Source: Anaeramoeba flamelloides (lineage: Eukaryota > Metamonada > Anaeramoebidae). Taken from it: a stretch of DNA of 64,000 nucleotides. The notes under the pieces are model-generated. The model saw nothing but the letters and a program-made list of their open reading frames with translations, had not been told where the DNA came from and did no database searches. Of the stretch, positions 47,176 through 60,715 are shown piece by piece. The stretch spans positions 7,750,001-7,814,000 of the forward strand of contig JANTQA010000057.1 in assembly GCA_027625915.1 (NCBI GenBank), read 5' to 3'. Position 1 is the stretch's first letter, and every line of letters begins with the position of its first letter. A program made the position numbers and the translations under genes.

Positions 47176-47362
47176 ATCACCTTTTTTTTTTGTTTTTTAG
47201 TTTTATTTTTCTTAATTTTTAAAATATCATATTTTTATATATTTAGAATAATTTAAAAGTGAATTAAAAATCAGATTTAATTATTAGTTGTTCATTGAAT
47301 ACAAAGGATAGATATTTTTTTTTTCAATTAATTTTTTCTGGTGAGTCACATTTTTTGAAATG
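47176..47362. mobile_element. Partial GACTCA-ended element
   Basis: Inverted match to the left 170 bp of 4713-6083: AAAAGTGAATTAAAAATCAG, TATTAGTTGTTC and, at its end, GGTGAGTCACATTTTTTGAAATG. Confidence 0.5.
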
Positions 47363-48342
47363 GGATTTAGATTTAATATATGAAAATTTAATAATTGTTC
47401 ACTTTTTATTAAAGAGAAACATAAATATTTGGTAGAGTTTTTTTATATTAAAATTTTAAACAGAAAAAACAATTTTTATATTTCAAAAACTTTCCGGATT
47501 ACAAAGGTTGTTTAATTATCTGTTACATTTCTCAAATTTCAGCTTATCTAGTATTTTTTTCAAAAAAATATTCACAAAATTTACACAACACAAAAGTGAC
47601 AAAATAATTGATAGGTCCCAATATCTAATTATAACTACCGAGGAGGGAATTCCATTTAACTCCATTCTGATCTTGGAATAATACCTGAGAAAAAATTTTC
47701 ACTTCATTTTCCATATTTTTATTTTTTATACAAAAGAATCAAAGAAATAGATTGAAGTCTCGGATCTCTATTTATTTGGTCAGGTCTTTATTTGTTGTAT
47801 ACTTCTGTCTATTTTGGGTGAACTAAGAATCCAAAAGTAAAGTACAGATTTCAGAATTGTGAAAAAAGATAATCAGCAGAAATTTTATCCGATTTAAATT
47901 TCAAATATCGGTACTACGTATTTTAAAAATCCACATGATCCAAAAGCAGTGAGTCACCTAGTATCAATATATGAATAATTATACCTCTCAAAAAATTCCA
48001 AATTCGAAATTTGTCTCACCCGTAAATTGTCCAAATATTCATTATTTTGATCTTTTAAATCAATTTTTACAATTAAAAACAGCAAAAATAACATTTTCTA
48101 AAATTATTTAATTGTTTCTTAAAGTAAATGAAGAATTCTTTAAATTTAATAAAAAAAAAAAAAAAAACAATATCAAGATAAAAAAAAGAATATTTTCGAA
48201 AGAAGAAAGTTTGTGAATAACACAATTTTTAAATCTTTTAAATACAGTCCAAAACAATCAAGTTGATAAAGAAGGAATAATTGTAAATAGTTTTCTTGAT
48301 TTAAAAATTGATCTAATCAAACACAGCACAAAAATTTGGGAT

Positions 48343-49317
48343 TTAGTTTTGATCTTGATTGTATCTGCTTTGTCCTCTTCCTCCAAAATTACGAGGTCTA
48401 TAACCACCTTCTGTATTTCCTCTTCCTCTAAAACCTCTTCCTCTTCCTCTGCCTCTTTCACCTCCTCTCTGTTTAATTTCAAAAAGAAAAAGAAATGCAA
48501 AAAAACAAGAATTAATTGAAAAAATTTCGTTCATTGTTATTGGAAGAAAAAAAAAAAAAGAAAAAGGTTTTCGAAAAAAAAAAAAAAAAAAAAAATCACA
48601 AAAAGCAAATCAAAAAAAAAAAAAAAAAAACAAAAATGCTTACAAAGCTTGGTCTAAATCTATCAGAAGGTCCCATTTTTTTATCACCTAAGAAACCTCT
48701 ACCTCTACCTCTTCCCCCAAATGATCTACCTCTTCCTCTTCCTCTTCCTCTAAAGGATCTGCCTCTGCCTCTGCCTCTGCCTCTGCCTCTTCCTCTTCCA
48801 CCACTTCGTTGATCTCTAAGTGGTGCTCTTCTTTTTCTTGGTTTGTAGGTGTCAGGAACAACTTCTTTTGGGAAATGAAGATACTCTCTCAAGTATTCAA
48901 TACCTTCATTATTTAAACGCCTTTTTAAAAAGTAATTGATGATTTTGAGATTTTTTTGTTTTTTATTTGTTTGTTTTTTGATTTGATTTTTTTTTTTTTT
49001 GTTTTTTGAAAGCAAATAAATAAAGTACCAAACCATTTTTGAAGAAATGAAAAAAAGGCTTTTTAGTCATATGTTTTTTTTTTTTGAGAAACAAAAGAAA
49101 AAGAAATTTCAAGAAAAACAAACCAATAATAGTATTGCCAATTGAATTGTTCTTCAATTAAACCACGGGATCTAAGTGATTTCATAATTTTATAAATTGC
49201 TCTTCCTTCAAGGCCTGTTTCTTTATGTTTTTTTTTTGGATCTTTTTTACAGACAAAGACACCTGCTTTGAAGAATAAGGTGTATACTTTTTTTAAATCC
49301 TTTTTAGCGATTATCAT
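48343..49317 (-). CDS. 40S ribosomal protein eS10
   Basis: Three minus-strand exons (49317-49124, 48920-48644, 48468-48343) join in phase to 198 residues. The S10/plectin domain is clear: MIIAKKDLKKVYTLFFKAGV, VCKKDP, MKSLRSRGLIEEQFNWQYYY, then WRLNNEGIEYLREYLHFP and VVPDTY, all in the order found in human eS10 (165 residues). eS10 sits in the small-subunit head near the mRNA entry region. The C-terminal half is greatly enriched in RG and RGG units (GGRGRGRGRGRGRGRSFRG and similar), where most eS10 proteins have a short GRGRG tail; arginine methylation is likely. Introns are 203 and 175 nt. Confidence 0.93.
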
Positions 49318-49989
49318 TCTTTTTAAATTTTTATTGTCAAATATAAGGGTAGAGAAAAAAAATGTTAAAAATTTTGATTAGTTTTTGCCAATTTGATATT
49401 TTGCTGGTATTTAAATTTTAAATGGGGTAAATATTTTCAATTCATTTTTCCTTATTGATCCTTTTACAAACAGAGTTTCCCTAAGGAAGTAGGTTGTAAA
49501 CTGGAGTCTTTGTTACAAAAAGGAAATTGTAAACCAAGTGAAACAATTTCCCATTTATAATTCAAATAGTATTATTTGATTTTTAATCACTGTGGTTCAA
49601 CCATTAATATTAGAATACCTCATAAGAGAAATTTCTCAATAAAACTATTCAAAAATGTTGTAATGGTATAATCAGAATAAATGGGAAAAAATTTTCAAGA
49701 TATTCATAGTTTTCTATTGTTAGTGAAGAGATCCAAAAAGAGATTTTTATTTTTGTTATATATTTATTTGATTGATACAACTTTATTCAATATATTGATA
49801 GATGAGTTTAGTGTTCCAAAAATACAATAATTGTTCAAAATTGAAAGAAACAATTCATTGAAATTTTATCCGATTTCAATTTGAAATATATTATTGTAAT
49901 TTTTCAATTGAAGTTTTATTTATGTTATCTAACGTGAAAAAAAAAGCCATATTGAAGAAAACACAGAGATTAAAATATTTTTTCATTAA

Positions 49990-50535
49990 GGTTTACAATC
50001 CCTGAAATTTGAAAAAAGATTATCTTAAGTAGGGTGTAGTGACTTGTTGATTTGGTTTTTAGGTGATCGATCTTGTGCTTGGTATGAGTTTTAATAGTTG
50101 TTCAAAATGGCAATTTTTGACAATTTATTTTTACTAAAAACCGAATTGAATAGTGTAAGATTCATAAATTGGTAGGTATTTAAGAATAAATTTTGATTTT
50201 TGTTTTGTTGATAGTAATTTTTTAAATACCTTTTTGTCAATTAACTTAATTAAAAAACAATGTTTTTTAAAAGCACCAAATTAAACCAAACCTAATTAAA
50301 TATTTCAACCAACAACACAAAAATTTAAATTTATTTTTAAAAACGTACCAATCTATTAATCTTACACTCTTCAATTCGGATTTCGGAAAAAAAAAATAAA
50401 TTTTCAAAAATTGCCATTCTAAACCACTTTTAAAACTCATACCAAGCACAAGATCGATCACCTAAAAACCAAATCAACAAGTCACTACACCCTACGTAAG
50501 ATAATCTTTTTTTCAAATTTCAGGGATTGTAAACC
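49990..50535. mobile_element. TTAA-family palindrome, copy 2 (best preserved)
   Basis: Ends GGTTTACAATCCCTGAAATT and AATTTCAGGGATTGTAAACC are perfect inverses, and TTAA lies outside both (49986-49989 and 50536-50539). The arms extend about 190 bp with few mismatches: AGGTGATCGATCTTGTGCTT against AAGCACAAGATCGATCACCT. 546 bp, no transposase frame. The high arm identity suggests a recent insertion. Confidence 0.8.
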
Positions 50536-53059
50536 TTAAATACTTTATCCCTTGAAATCAAGAAAATCCAATAAATTTTAAATTTGAAGAAATTGTGTAT
50601 TTTCAATGAAGAGTATTTCTGAAGTATTCTTTAATCTTTTCATCAAAACACAGTATTATTTTGTACATTAATTTTCATATGATTCTAAATAAAAAATTGT
50701 TGTTTTGTCATTTAAAAAGAAGTATTTTTTGACTTACAAATTGTATAATTGACCAAGTCGGATTATAAAATTGGAAATCCATATATTACAATTTTTATTG
50801 AAAATTACCTTTGATAATAAAACAATAAGAAATTGAGTTTTAATTTATATTTCTTCTTTATTTCCAATTTTTTTTTGATTTTTCTTTTCTTTTATTAATA
50901 TTTAATGGGAATTTTTCAAATAAATCTTTTTTAAAAAAAGGGAATTAGTTTTTTTAATTAAAATTGATCTTCAAAGTTGAAATATTTTATAAATATCAAT
51001 TTTAATACAAATTTATTTGGTTTTCTTTTAGTATTTATTGTGCTGAAGAGATTTCTTTTTTATGGCAAAAGGTAAAAGGGGGGTTATAGGATAAAAAAAA
51101 CATTTCCAAGTGTTCTATTTGATAGTAATAAAGGTTGTAGATATTTTAATTGAAGTTGGTATTGGAAACCACTACCAAAATATTTTTGTTAAAATTTGAT
51201 TTTTTGTAATAATTTTTATTGTACACAATATAATGTGTCCTTAATAAAATTAAGCACTATTTTTTTCTGATTAATATTTTTCGAAATCTAGCTTCATACT
51301 TGTTTCAATTAACCACTGGGATAAATTTTTTTAGAATAAAAACACTCTCAACTTTTGAATATCGAAAATATTTTTAGAAATTAATGTGCACTTTTTTATT
51401 TTTTTTTTTTGAAAAATTGGGGTTTTGAAAAGTTTGAAATCAAAGAATTAGTTAATATATTAAATTATAATGCTTTTCCAGAGAGTTTATCTTTTTAGTT
51501 GAACTTGTTTTTTAATTTTACCATTTAAAACTAAAAAAAACATTTGAGGACCAAATTAGTCCCTTTTGTGAAAAGAAAATTCCCCATAATTTAGAATTTG
51601 TTTTAGTAAATGAGTTAAAACAATATACTGAATCTAAAAATATACGTAATTTCAAGTGTGAATTCAATGATTTTGGCAAAAAATGTTTTCAAGAAAAAGT
51701 TAAATTGAAACTTTATTTATTTTAATTTTTTCATTTAGTTTTTTTAATTGTATTAATGGAAAGTATTGGATCAGTTTTCCATTTTTAGTGTTTTTTGGTT
51801 CGTAGGGACATATTGTATTTTGAGATTAATGACCAGACTTTTCGGAACACTATCAATGCATAATTAAAAATATGATCATAATTAATCCTTCTTTATAAAT
51901 GGTAGACTTTTCATAGTTTTTAAATATCTCAAGTAATAAAGGGTTTAACTCCACACTGTTTCCATGTAATGCCCCACCCTATAACCAGTAATGCATTTAA
52001 GTTACAAATTTTAAAATGAATTTAAGCCAGAATAAAAAGTGAAAATATGAGCAGAACTGTTTATTTTCTCCGAAAATTGACAAATTAACATATATTCGAA
52101 AAGAATGTACCTTATCTTGGAAAATTTTTTTCATTACAATTTAGTAAAATTATGTATCTTAAATGTTGTATCGAATGTAAAAAACAAAATATTATTAGGT
52201 AACTTCTGTTTTTAGATTTTTTTTTTTTTTTTTTTTTTTTTAGTGTGGTCAAAACAATAAAGAAAAATGAACGATTTATTCATACAATTTTCATAATTGG
52301 AAAAATAAAAAGAATTTTCTAATGGTTTTCTTTGGTTAAAGAATAAAAATTAGATAATTATTATTTTCTAGATATTCTCTATATTGAATTTTTTTATTTT
52401 TTGATAATTATTTCTAACAAAATAATCTTCAAATATTCCGATACTCAATATATCATCTTTTTAGAAAATCAAAATATTTATCTTAATTTTTTTAAATTTT
52501 ATTGTCAAAATATAGTCACATTTACCAAATGGATCTTAAATTAGTTTTAAAAGTATTAAAAATAGTAAAAACGATAATTTCTTCATTATGTAAAATAAAA
52601 TGGCAAACATTTACTTTTCTTTTTGTTTAGTTTTAAAAAATCAAATCAATTATTTAAAAAAAAAAAAAAATAAATTAAAGTACAAAGGAAGGCAATTTTA
52701 AAAATTTTTTTCGTTTTTTATGTTTAATTTTTAACAAAATATGTTAAATTTTCAAATTCAAATACTTTTTGCCAAATTCACCAAGATAATAATTCTGGTA
52801 AAAAAAAAAAAAAAAAAAAAACAAAGTTAGATTATTCAGAAGTTGGTTAAATCGTAGAAAAAAAAATTTTTTTATGGGATCACCTGGTTTAAAAATATTT
52901 ATTTTCTTTCAATTGTTAAAAAAAATTGAGTTTTTTTTTTTGTTAGATGTTGTTTGATTTCTGAGATCAAATTTCGTTCTAAAAATCAAATATATTGAAG
53001 ATTTCACAAATGATATTTTGATAACTTTGGCTGTTCTTTCATTTAATTTTACCACCATT

Positions 53060-53215
53060 TCCAACATTATTAATAAAAAGAATCCATATTGTATATTATC
53101 ATTAGTAAGTGATAATATATTTCTGATTCTTTAACAAAATTTCTAAAAAATGTTTAGAAATTAGGGCAGTCAGCATAAAAACAATTTTCTCTCTTCAAAA
53201 ATAAATAAAAAATTG
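53060..53215 (+). mobile_element. LINE 3' tail fragment, copy E
   Basis: The plus-strand match to the tail of copy B (ATTATCATTAGTAAGTGATAA, AACAAAATTTCTAAAAAA, AATTTTCTCTCTTCAAAAA) reaches the TAA stop at 53202-53204 and a short A-rich end. Only the last about 150 bp remain. Confidence 0.55.
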
Positions 53216-53869
53216 TACTATCTTTTTTAATAACAATTTATTTGAGGTTTATTATTATTATATAAATATCTTTTATAGAGAAAAAACTAACATTTGATAT
53301 TTGACAATAAGCAAAAATTTTTAATTGTAATTTTAATAATTATCAAATGGTTAATTAATAATATATCAACCATTTGTGAATAAATGAAAATATCCAGAAT
53401 TTACATCTACTAATAATATTATTTTATATTCTTTCATATCAATTTATAGACAATTTATTTCAAAAAATTCATAAAAAAATAAGAGATATATTTGTAATAA
53501 AATTACTTTTAATTATTTAAAATTTGAAAAAACCAAAAACTCTCCAGAAAAAAAGTATAATATATATATAAAAAACACTTTCATAGAAAAAATTGTGTAT
53601 AATGTCAAGTTATTTCTTTAAATTGTGGGCAAATTCTATTTCCTCTTGAATATTTTATACGAAAAAATAATAAAATATAAATAGGAAGAGTATTGGATTG
53701 TAAAAAAATTACAGGATGCAGTATATCCATGAATACTCTAAATTGAACCCAAATTTCTTCAAATTTAAAAGAATAGAATATAAATAAAATAAATGAGTTA
53801 ATAAATTAATTTTTTTTATTCTTTAATCAAAAAGTCAATTAGAATAAAAAAACTAAAATAAATACCTTT

Positions 53870-54404
53870 TCAAAAATTCCGAGCCGCTAGAAATAATAAA
53901 ATGAATTTAGAAAAAAATCCTTTAATATTCAAGAAGAACAAATAATTAAATTTGATTTGTAATTCATTTTTAAATCATTCTAAATATATAAAAACCTGAT
54001 ATTTTAAAAATAAAAAAAATAAAACAAAAAAAAAAGACAACCATTTTTGAAATGAGTATTACAGATTTTTTATTAATGAACTGTCACTGAAAAAAAAGTT
54101 AATAAATAGATTTATTATTAAATAATTAAATTCATTTTCAAAGACATTACATGTTCTCAATTTTCTTAGTGATTGTTTTTCTTTTAGAAGATCTTTTTTT
54201 TTATCCAACAGGATCTTTTGCATAAAAGAACAAGAAAAAAAAAGAAAATAAAAAAAAAAAAATCAAAAGAAAAACAAAACTTTGAAAAAGCAAAACTAAA
54301 ATTTGTAAAATTAAAAAAAATATCAAAATATTTTTTGTTAAGAATACTGGAATAAATCCCTCAAAAAAATTTCATTTACATATATAGTGAGTCAAAATTT
54401 TTGA
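53870..54404. mobile_element. GACTCA-ended DNA element, copy 3
   Basis: Same order of internal blocks as copies 1 and 2 (AACTGTCACTGAAAAAAAAGT, CAATTTTCTTAGTGATTG, ACAGGATCTTTTGCA). The right end is GTGAGTCAAAATTTTTGAAA; the left end (TCAAAAATTCCGAGCCGCT) is mutated. Confidence 0.55.
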
Positions 54405-54828
54405 AAAATAGTTTAGTGTACAGATAAATAAAATAGTTTTTTCGATAATTTATGAAATTTTGGAAAATAAAATAATGATAATACTTTTTCGATTATTTTG
54501 TAATATTTTTTTATAATTTTTCTTAAATTTAAAAATTTATTAATATTTTAGTAATTCAAAAATCAATACATTGATTTATAAATAACTATAAAATCAAAAT
54601 ATTCAATTTAATGATAAACAAAATAAAATAAAATAAAAAAAATACAATACTGGGAATTTTTCTTTTTTTGAAAATGACAATACACATACACAAAAATGAT
54701 TTCTTAATTTTTCATGTTTTTTTTTTTTTTTTGATAAAAAAAATGGTTTTTCCATTAACTATGATAATTTTTACACAGGTATAGAAATTGAGTAAAGCCA
54801 AAAATTAATTTTTTCTTATTAAAAATAA

Positions 54829-55031
54829 AGTTAGTTCCAATTTTAAGGCACAAGTCGAAACAATACATAAGACAATAAAAAATCTCAAATTAAAGGCATA
54901 TGTTTTTAAATTTTTTTTTACACTAATCATTTTACCATAATCCGAATAATGTACTTTAATTTTGAATTTTTTTTTTTTTTTTGAGCCTGAATTTTAGTTT
55001 AAAGTTTGTACCTTAAAAATTGAACTGACTG
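54829..55031. mobile_element. CAGT-type palindromic MITE, copy 3 (diverged)
   Basis: Ends AGTTAGTTCCAATTTTAAGG and CCTTAAAAATTGAACTGACT are inverted; CTCAAATTAAAGGCA matches the family interior. The TA flanks are no longer clear. Confidence 0.55.
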
Positions 55032-55504
55032 GAAAAGTTCAAATAATTACTTTTGGAAAAAATCAATTCTATCAATAGAAAATAATTGAATAAAAAATGT
55101 TACTCTAATTTCATTTAATAATTTATAATTAAATAATACTTGTTCCTGAATACATCAATTATATCATAAGTTTCCTCTCCTCTGTACTTATACTGAGGAA
55201 GTATTGCCATTAATGAAAAAATCACAATTTTATAATAAATACTTGAAAAATGAAGAAAACATTTTTTGTCTTACTTATTGAAAAACAAGTTTTCAAAATA
55301 ATTAAAATTCAAGATCAGTTTGATAATAATATTTAAGGACGATTAGTTTATCCAACAATTAAGACCAATATTTGTTTATAACTTTTCAGTTTTTCTATTT
55401 TTAATTTATTCCTGCAACTCAAAATAGAAAAAGAGTTTTTAAATTGAAAATAAAAATACAAGATTTTCGATTTATTTTTTTGTATGTATTAAAATCAACA
55501 TCAA

Positions 55505-56724
55505 ATGTTTGAAAGTGAACACGATTTGTACGAAAATGATAATGAAACGAATGAAGAGTACCAGCCCCTTTTATTGTGTAAGTTGGTTGAAATTTCGATA
55601 TTAAATAATAATTTGATCCCTTTACTTTTAACCAAAGATCAAACAGCAAAAATAATTATCTCATCAAGTGGTTTACTATTCACTGTCATGGGTGGTAATA
55701 AAAGTATACAAGCACAAAGCTTTATTGACTCTTCACTTTTTCAAGCTTTTACATTTAAGCCAATTTTTAATAATAAACAAAAACTCAAGGAGAATGAAAA
55801 TGAAAGCGAGAATGGAAATGGGAATTTAAATCAAAATCTTGAAAAGGAAAAGGTATATGAGATGGAAAATAATAATACTAAGAACACCAAACATATTTTA
55901 GGAAACTTGAAGAACAATTCAAATAACCATGAAGAGAACGCCGATTTAATTATTTTAAGGGTGAATTTATCTGTTTTTTTGGAATGTTTGAATGTTTTTG
56001 AAACAAAAAAAGGTGCCTTTGTCTCACAGATTTCAACCGTGGTCCAGTTAGTTTTCCCAAGCCCAAACGGATCATTAGAAATAGATCTAGAAAATTCGGG
56101 ACTAGTTGCCCGTAGCGAAATCAATGTGTTGGCTTGTGATTTCCAGGGTTCGATGTTTGATTTAGGAGAAGAATTATATTTTGATTCTTCGACTGTGAAA
56201 AACACTCTCGTGATGGACTCACTTGGGTTAAGGCTCTTATTGTCCGAGCTTGACTGGGATTCAGAAAAAATAATTATTGCTTTTGTTAAGCAACCCTCAA
56301 TGCTTGTATTTCAAACCTTCAGTCCTATTGGGAAATTCCAAGTAATTGTTCAACTTACCTTCATAATGTATTTTTTTTTGGATTTTTTTTTAAACACGCT
56401 CTTCTTTAATTGAATCTGATATAAAAATAATGAAACAAAAATATTTCTTTTTTAAAGCTGGAATGTCCAACAAGTTCGGAAGCTGTTAACAGTTTTCTCT
56501 CACACATTACTCAAAAATTTGATTATTTGTCAAGATCCCTTTCCTATGTTGCAAAGTCACTCCAATATTCTACAAAGGTTTCACTTCGGATGAACGAATT
56601 AGGAACTCTTTCACTCCAATTAATGATCGAGAACAGTACAATAAACTATTCTTTTATAGAATTTTTGATTTTACCAGTTACTGAAGAGGGGTTTGAAGAA
56701 AATTTTGAGATTGAAGAAGACTAA
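55505..56724 (+). CDS. rad1: DNA-damage checkpoint clamp subunit Rad1
   Basis: Two plus-strand exons (55505-56341, 56458-56724) join in phase 0 across a 116-nt intron to 367 residues. The PCNA-like Rad1 fold is recognisable along its length: FTVMGGNKSIQAQSFIDSSL followed by FQAFTF, LRVNLSVFLECLNVF, LDLEN-type strands, LLLSELDW, and in the last exon SLRMNELGTLSLQLMIEN and FIEFLILP, each in the order of human RAD1 (282 residues). Rad1 with Rad9 and Hus1 forms the 9-1-1 clamp loaded at stressed forks to activate ATR-type signalling. The extra length is mainly a Glu/Asn-rich insert of about 60 residues (about 97-155) between two strands, probably a surface loop. The ATG at 55505 follows an A/T leader. 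Confidence 0.9.
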
Positions 56725-59319
56725 AATTTGATTGTAAAAAAAGATCACCAGAAGGGCATTAGGAATAAATAAATTAATCTCACTATTTATGATTTTCTTC
56801 TAGAATACAAGTTAATTATCTAAATTTATTGATTATTTAAGGATAAACAAATTGATTTTTTTTTTTTTTTTGGTCTATTTATTCATATTTTCTACATTTT
56901 TATCATCTTGTAAATAAATTCTGTTCTTTTTTTTTATTGCCTTCGTGGATTATTTAAAAAAAATAATTATTTATTTTGTTTTTTTTTTTTTAATTTTTTT
57001 TATTTTATGAGTTATTCATTTGGTGATTATTTGAAAGATCTTAAAAACTGTTAATTGTAAAATAAAAAGATCAAAAGTTTCATCGAGCTTTCCAAAATAA
57101 TCACATCCCCAGAATTATAAAACAAATCCACAAAGTCCCCAATTATTCACAGAAGAATAATAATTTATACTGATTTATTGAATTAAAAAATTGAAATGTT
57201 ACAGATTTTGAAAAACCTTCTTTTGGAAAGTAAAATGAAAATTTTGATCTATTGAATATTTAAAAAAAGCCTAAAAAATTTATTCTTTAAAAGTTTTTTT
57301 CAATTATTAACAACTTTTTAAAATAATTGAAATTATTTATAAGAATGAAATGAATTATTTTTTAAAGTTGTTAATATTAACTTTGAAAAAGGTAAAAAAA
57401 AAAATAAATGGTACAAGAGAATCAACTCTCTTTTGTAAGGCATAATTCTATAAATATTAATTAATACAAGTCCATTTTTTTTTTTTTTTAGTTAAATTTT
57501 GATTTCGTTTTTATATTTGGGGTGCTATATTTAATTAATTGAAGATATAACTATACAATTTCGAATACAGTGTAAGGTTTAAATAGGTGTGAAATTAATT
57601 ATAAAAAAAACATGAAAAAAAACGAAAAGTATTGTTCTTAAGATAAAAATATAATCCTTAGTAATAATTTGGTATTCAGAAAAAAAGTTATATTCAAAAA
57701 ATTTTATCTAATTGTCAAAAAAAAATAAAAGAAACAATTATCAAATAGAAAAGGTTGAGACAATTTTTACTTGTTGACAAAAATATATTAAAAATCTATT
57801 AATTTGGAATTGAGTAAAGGTTACATGTTGAAATTTGAATTTAACAAGGTTAAAAAAGTTTAGGTACTCGGATTTTTGAAAATACGAGATCTTTATCCAA
57901 ACGATAGATTTGTATTGAAAAACCGAAATGCACTGAAATACTAGAATTTTTCAAAACATCAGATAGTATTTATTTTTTTTTGGATTATAATTTTTTGGAA
58001 AACATTCCTTACTATTTCAAATTCTAGTTGATAAAATTGTTATTTAGTTAGCATAAGTATGGAAAATGCTGTTTAATTGATTTTTCTGAAGAAGTAAAAT
58101 TTTCTTTTAAAAAAATCGATCTTCGATAGGAACGGAAGATTTTTCACTCATTCTCGTCAATGGGATTTACCTTTGGGATTATTTATTACCAATTGAATTT
58201 GAAAATTTACAAATACACATCAGGAAGAAAACTATTTGTAGCTTAAGTGTTTGGTAGTAAAAAGATTTTATCTTTCTTTGGTTGAAGAAAAAAAAAAAAG
58301 AGAGAGAAATTCCTTTGCTCAAATATTGATAGAATAGTTTAATTTCAATTTATCTTATAAAACTCGTTTTGTTTGGATGTTGTGTTCCGCTTGGGAGAGA
58401 AAAAACGGAGTTAGATTTTTTCAATAAAAATTCCAATTAAATTTCAATTTGTCCAAAAAAATAAAATTATTTTCTTTATTTGTTCAAATTCCCAAGAATA
58501 ACAAGCTTTATTCACTCCCATTTGACTGATCTTTTAAATTATTTTGAAATAAGTAACTAAAAAATTCTAAAACCTTCAAAATATTTTTATTTTTTATCGA
58601 TTTTTATCAAAAGATTATGGGGGTTTGTTGAATCAAAATAGTAAATCGATAATTTGGACTTAACCATATTCTAATCAAATTTGGATGTTTATATTCATTA
58701 AAACAAATTCCTTAAAAAAAAACATTATTCCTGTATATTAACACATATAGTGTCTGGGGTTCAATATTGGTTAAAATTGAGGCCTTAAAAAGTTTGGAAA
58801 TAAGGGAATAAGTTCACGAATGTGTTTTTGTTCTGGATGCTCTAATATAATATTTGTCTAAACAGTTAAAATTTCCGATACCCAATTCTAAATAAATTAA
58901 CTTTGAAAACTTTAAATAAATGAAGAAAGCATAATCAACTAAAATCGATCTCTTGATAATTTAAATTAATTTGTAAATACTTTTTTACAATATTTGAACA
59001 AAATGGGTACGGTGATCATCCAAAATGGTATATATTCATCATAAATTTGGCCTTTATTGAAAAACCACAATTAAATAAACAAAAAAATGTTCAAAATAAA
59101 TTTCATTTCTTTCAAAATAATTAAAAACAATTGTTATGATAATAAAAATTGGTAATAACAATAAATAATAAATACGAAAACAATTCCCCACATTTATGAA
59201 TTTTAAATATTAAAATAAAAATAGTTTGGATTTAAATTTATAATATTTATTCTAATTAATTATTTTGTGGATTAAAAAAAATATTTAATTAAATTTTAAT
59301 AATAATAAAAAATGTAGAA
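56725..59319. other. Interval between the convergent Rad1 and USP genes
   Basis: No gene is supported. The main content is a 1-kb repeat (57700-58720); the rest is T- and A-rich DNA without recognisable structure. Confidence 0.5.
57700..58720. repeat. 1-kb dispersed repeat, partner at 33480-34460
   Basis: Colinear with the partner over its whole length but with many indels. The minus-strand reading equivalent to the partner's frame (NQRKIK, LKLQIV) is interrupted by stops here. Confidence 0.55.
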
Positions 59320-60684
59320 TTAATTTTTCCGATAAAATAAAACATATGCCTGGCATTTTTTCACGTGGTTGATTGGCACTCTTCTTATGATAGTATCCGA
59401 GCAATAATACCAGTGGTTATTTTGTTTTTTTATATAAGCAATATAATGGCCTATTTGATGAGAAGTTTGTTGGTTTTGTTTGTTGTGTTTAATGGTTTTA
59501 CATAAATTCAAAATGTTTGTGATAAATTGAAGATTAGTCTTTTAAAAAATTGAGTCTTTTTAAAAAAAGTGTTGTTTAAAATTTAAATTGAGAGTTTTAA
59601 AAAATTGTGCCAAAAGGGTTTTAAAAACATCTTTGCAACTGTCAACAGACTTTCATAGAGCGGTTTTTAGTCCTCTGTTCAAAACTTTTTTTAAAATAAC
59701 TCATACAAAAAAAAAAAAAATAATAAATAAAAATTAAAATTTACCACTATCCAAACTCCCCGAGTGAACTGAAATAGCAAATAAGTTATAAATATTTTTT
59801 TCATTTTCGTTTTCATTTTCATTTTCATTTTGGTTTTCATTATTTTTTTTATTTCTTAAAAACTGGCTAAAATTAAAAGACAAAGGAAAGGAAGCAAATT
59901 CGTGATTTTTTCTTAAGACCCCCCAACCAGTCTGTACAAATCTTTTAAAATTTATCACCAATATTGAGGGCAGCTCTTCAAAGGAAACTTGCTTTGTAGC
60001 GATTGTTTTGACAGTTTTGATTTTTTTTTTTTTTTTATTTTTTTGTTTGCCAAATTTGCTTTTCGTGCAAACCGGGCATACATATTTATTATTTGATTGT
60101 AATTTTTCTAATCGGATGTGATCATTCAAAGCCGCAAATAACAAATAGCGGAATGACTTTACATTCTTCCATCTCTTCTGATTTTGGCTTTTTTCGTTTA
60201 GTGCTTTTAACTTTTCTAAATTTGTTTCATTTCTTCCATTCTTAATCTTCTTTTTTTTATTTTTATTTTGATTTTGATTTTTAACTTGATTTGTATTTGT
60301 GTTTTTATTTGTGTTTGTATTTGGATTTGGATTTGGATTTTTTGATTCGGTTTTTGAGTTTGTATTTGAATCGGAATCTAAATTTTGGTTGTTAATAATT
60401 AAAGTTGATAGAGAAGATAAATTCGATAAATTGGATTCATTGATTTCATTTGATTGATTAGAATCACTGGATCCACTTGATCTAGTTTGTTTATTTTCAA
60501 TTTCTAATTGCGGGAATGAATTTAATTTTAAGGGTTTTTTTTTTTTCTTTTTCCAATGAGTTGGGTGGATTATCAACGAGAATACTCTTGTTAATTTTTT
60601 TTTTTTTCTTTTAGTAATTTTGGGTTTAATAATGCTATTACAATCACTCGCCTCCCTCTCTGTCTCCTTTTCCTTGCCCTTTTT

Positions 60685-60715
<31 letters not shown>

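Larger units (their letters stand above)
41928..48342. other. Interval between the kinase start and the eS10 3' end
   Basis: No host gene is supported. It holds a CAGT MITE (43182-43376), a repeat copy (43885-44130), a GACTCA-ended element (44850-45405) with an adjoining GT microsatellite, a LINE fragment (46475-46790), an MITE remnant (47088-47130, AAAGTTTGTACATTAAAAGTG) and a partial GACTCA element (47176-47362). The frame at 42354-42542 upstream of the kinase shows no domain. Confidence 0.5.
49318..55504. other. Interval between the divergent eS10 and Rad1 genes
   Basis: No gene is supported in 6.2 kb. It holds a TTAA-family palindrome (49990-50535), a T27 run near 52216, A runs near 52657 and 52800, a LINE tail (53060-53215), a GACTCA-ended element (53870-54404) and a CAGT-type MITE (54829-55031). 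The stretch 50550-52900 shows nothing recognisable. Confidence 0.5.
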
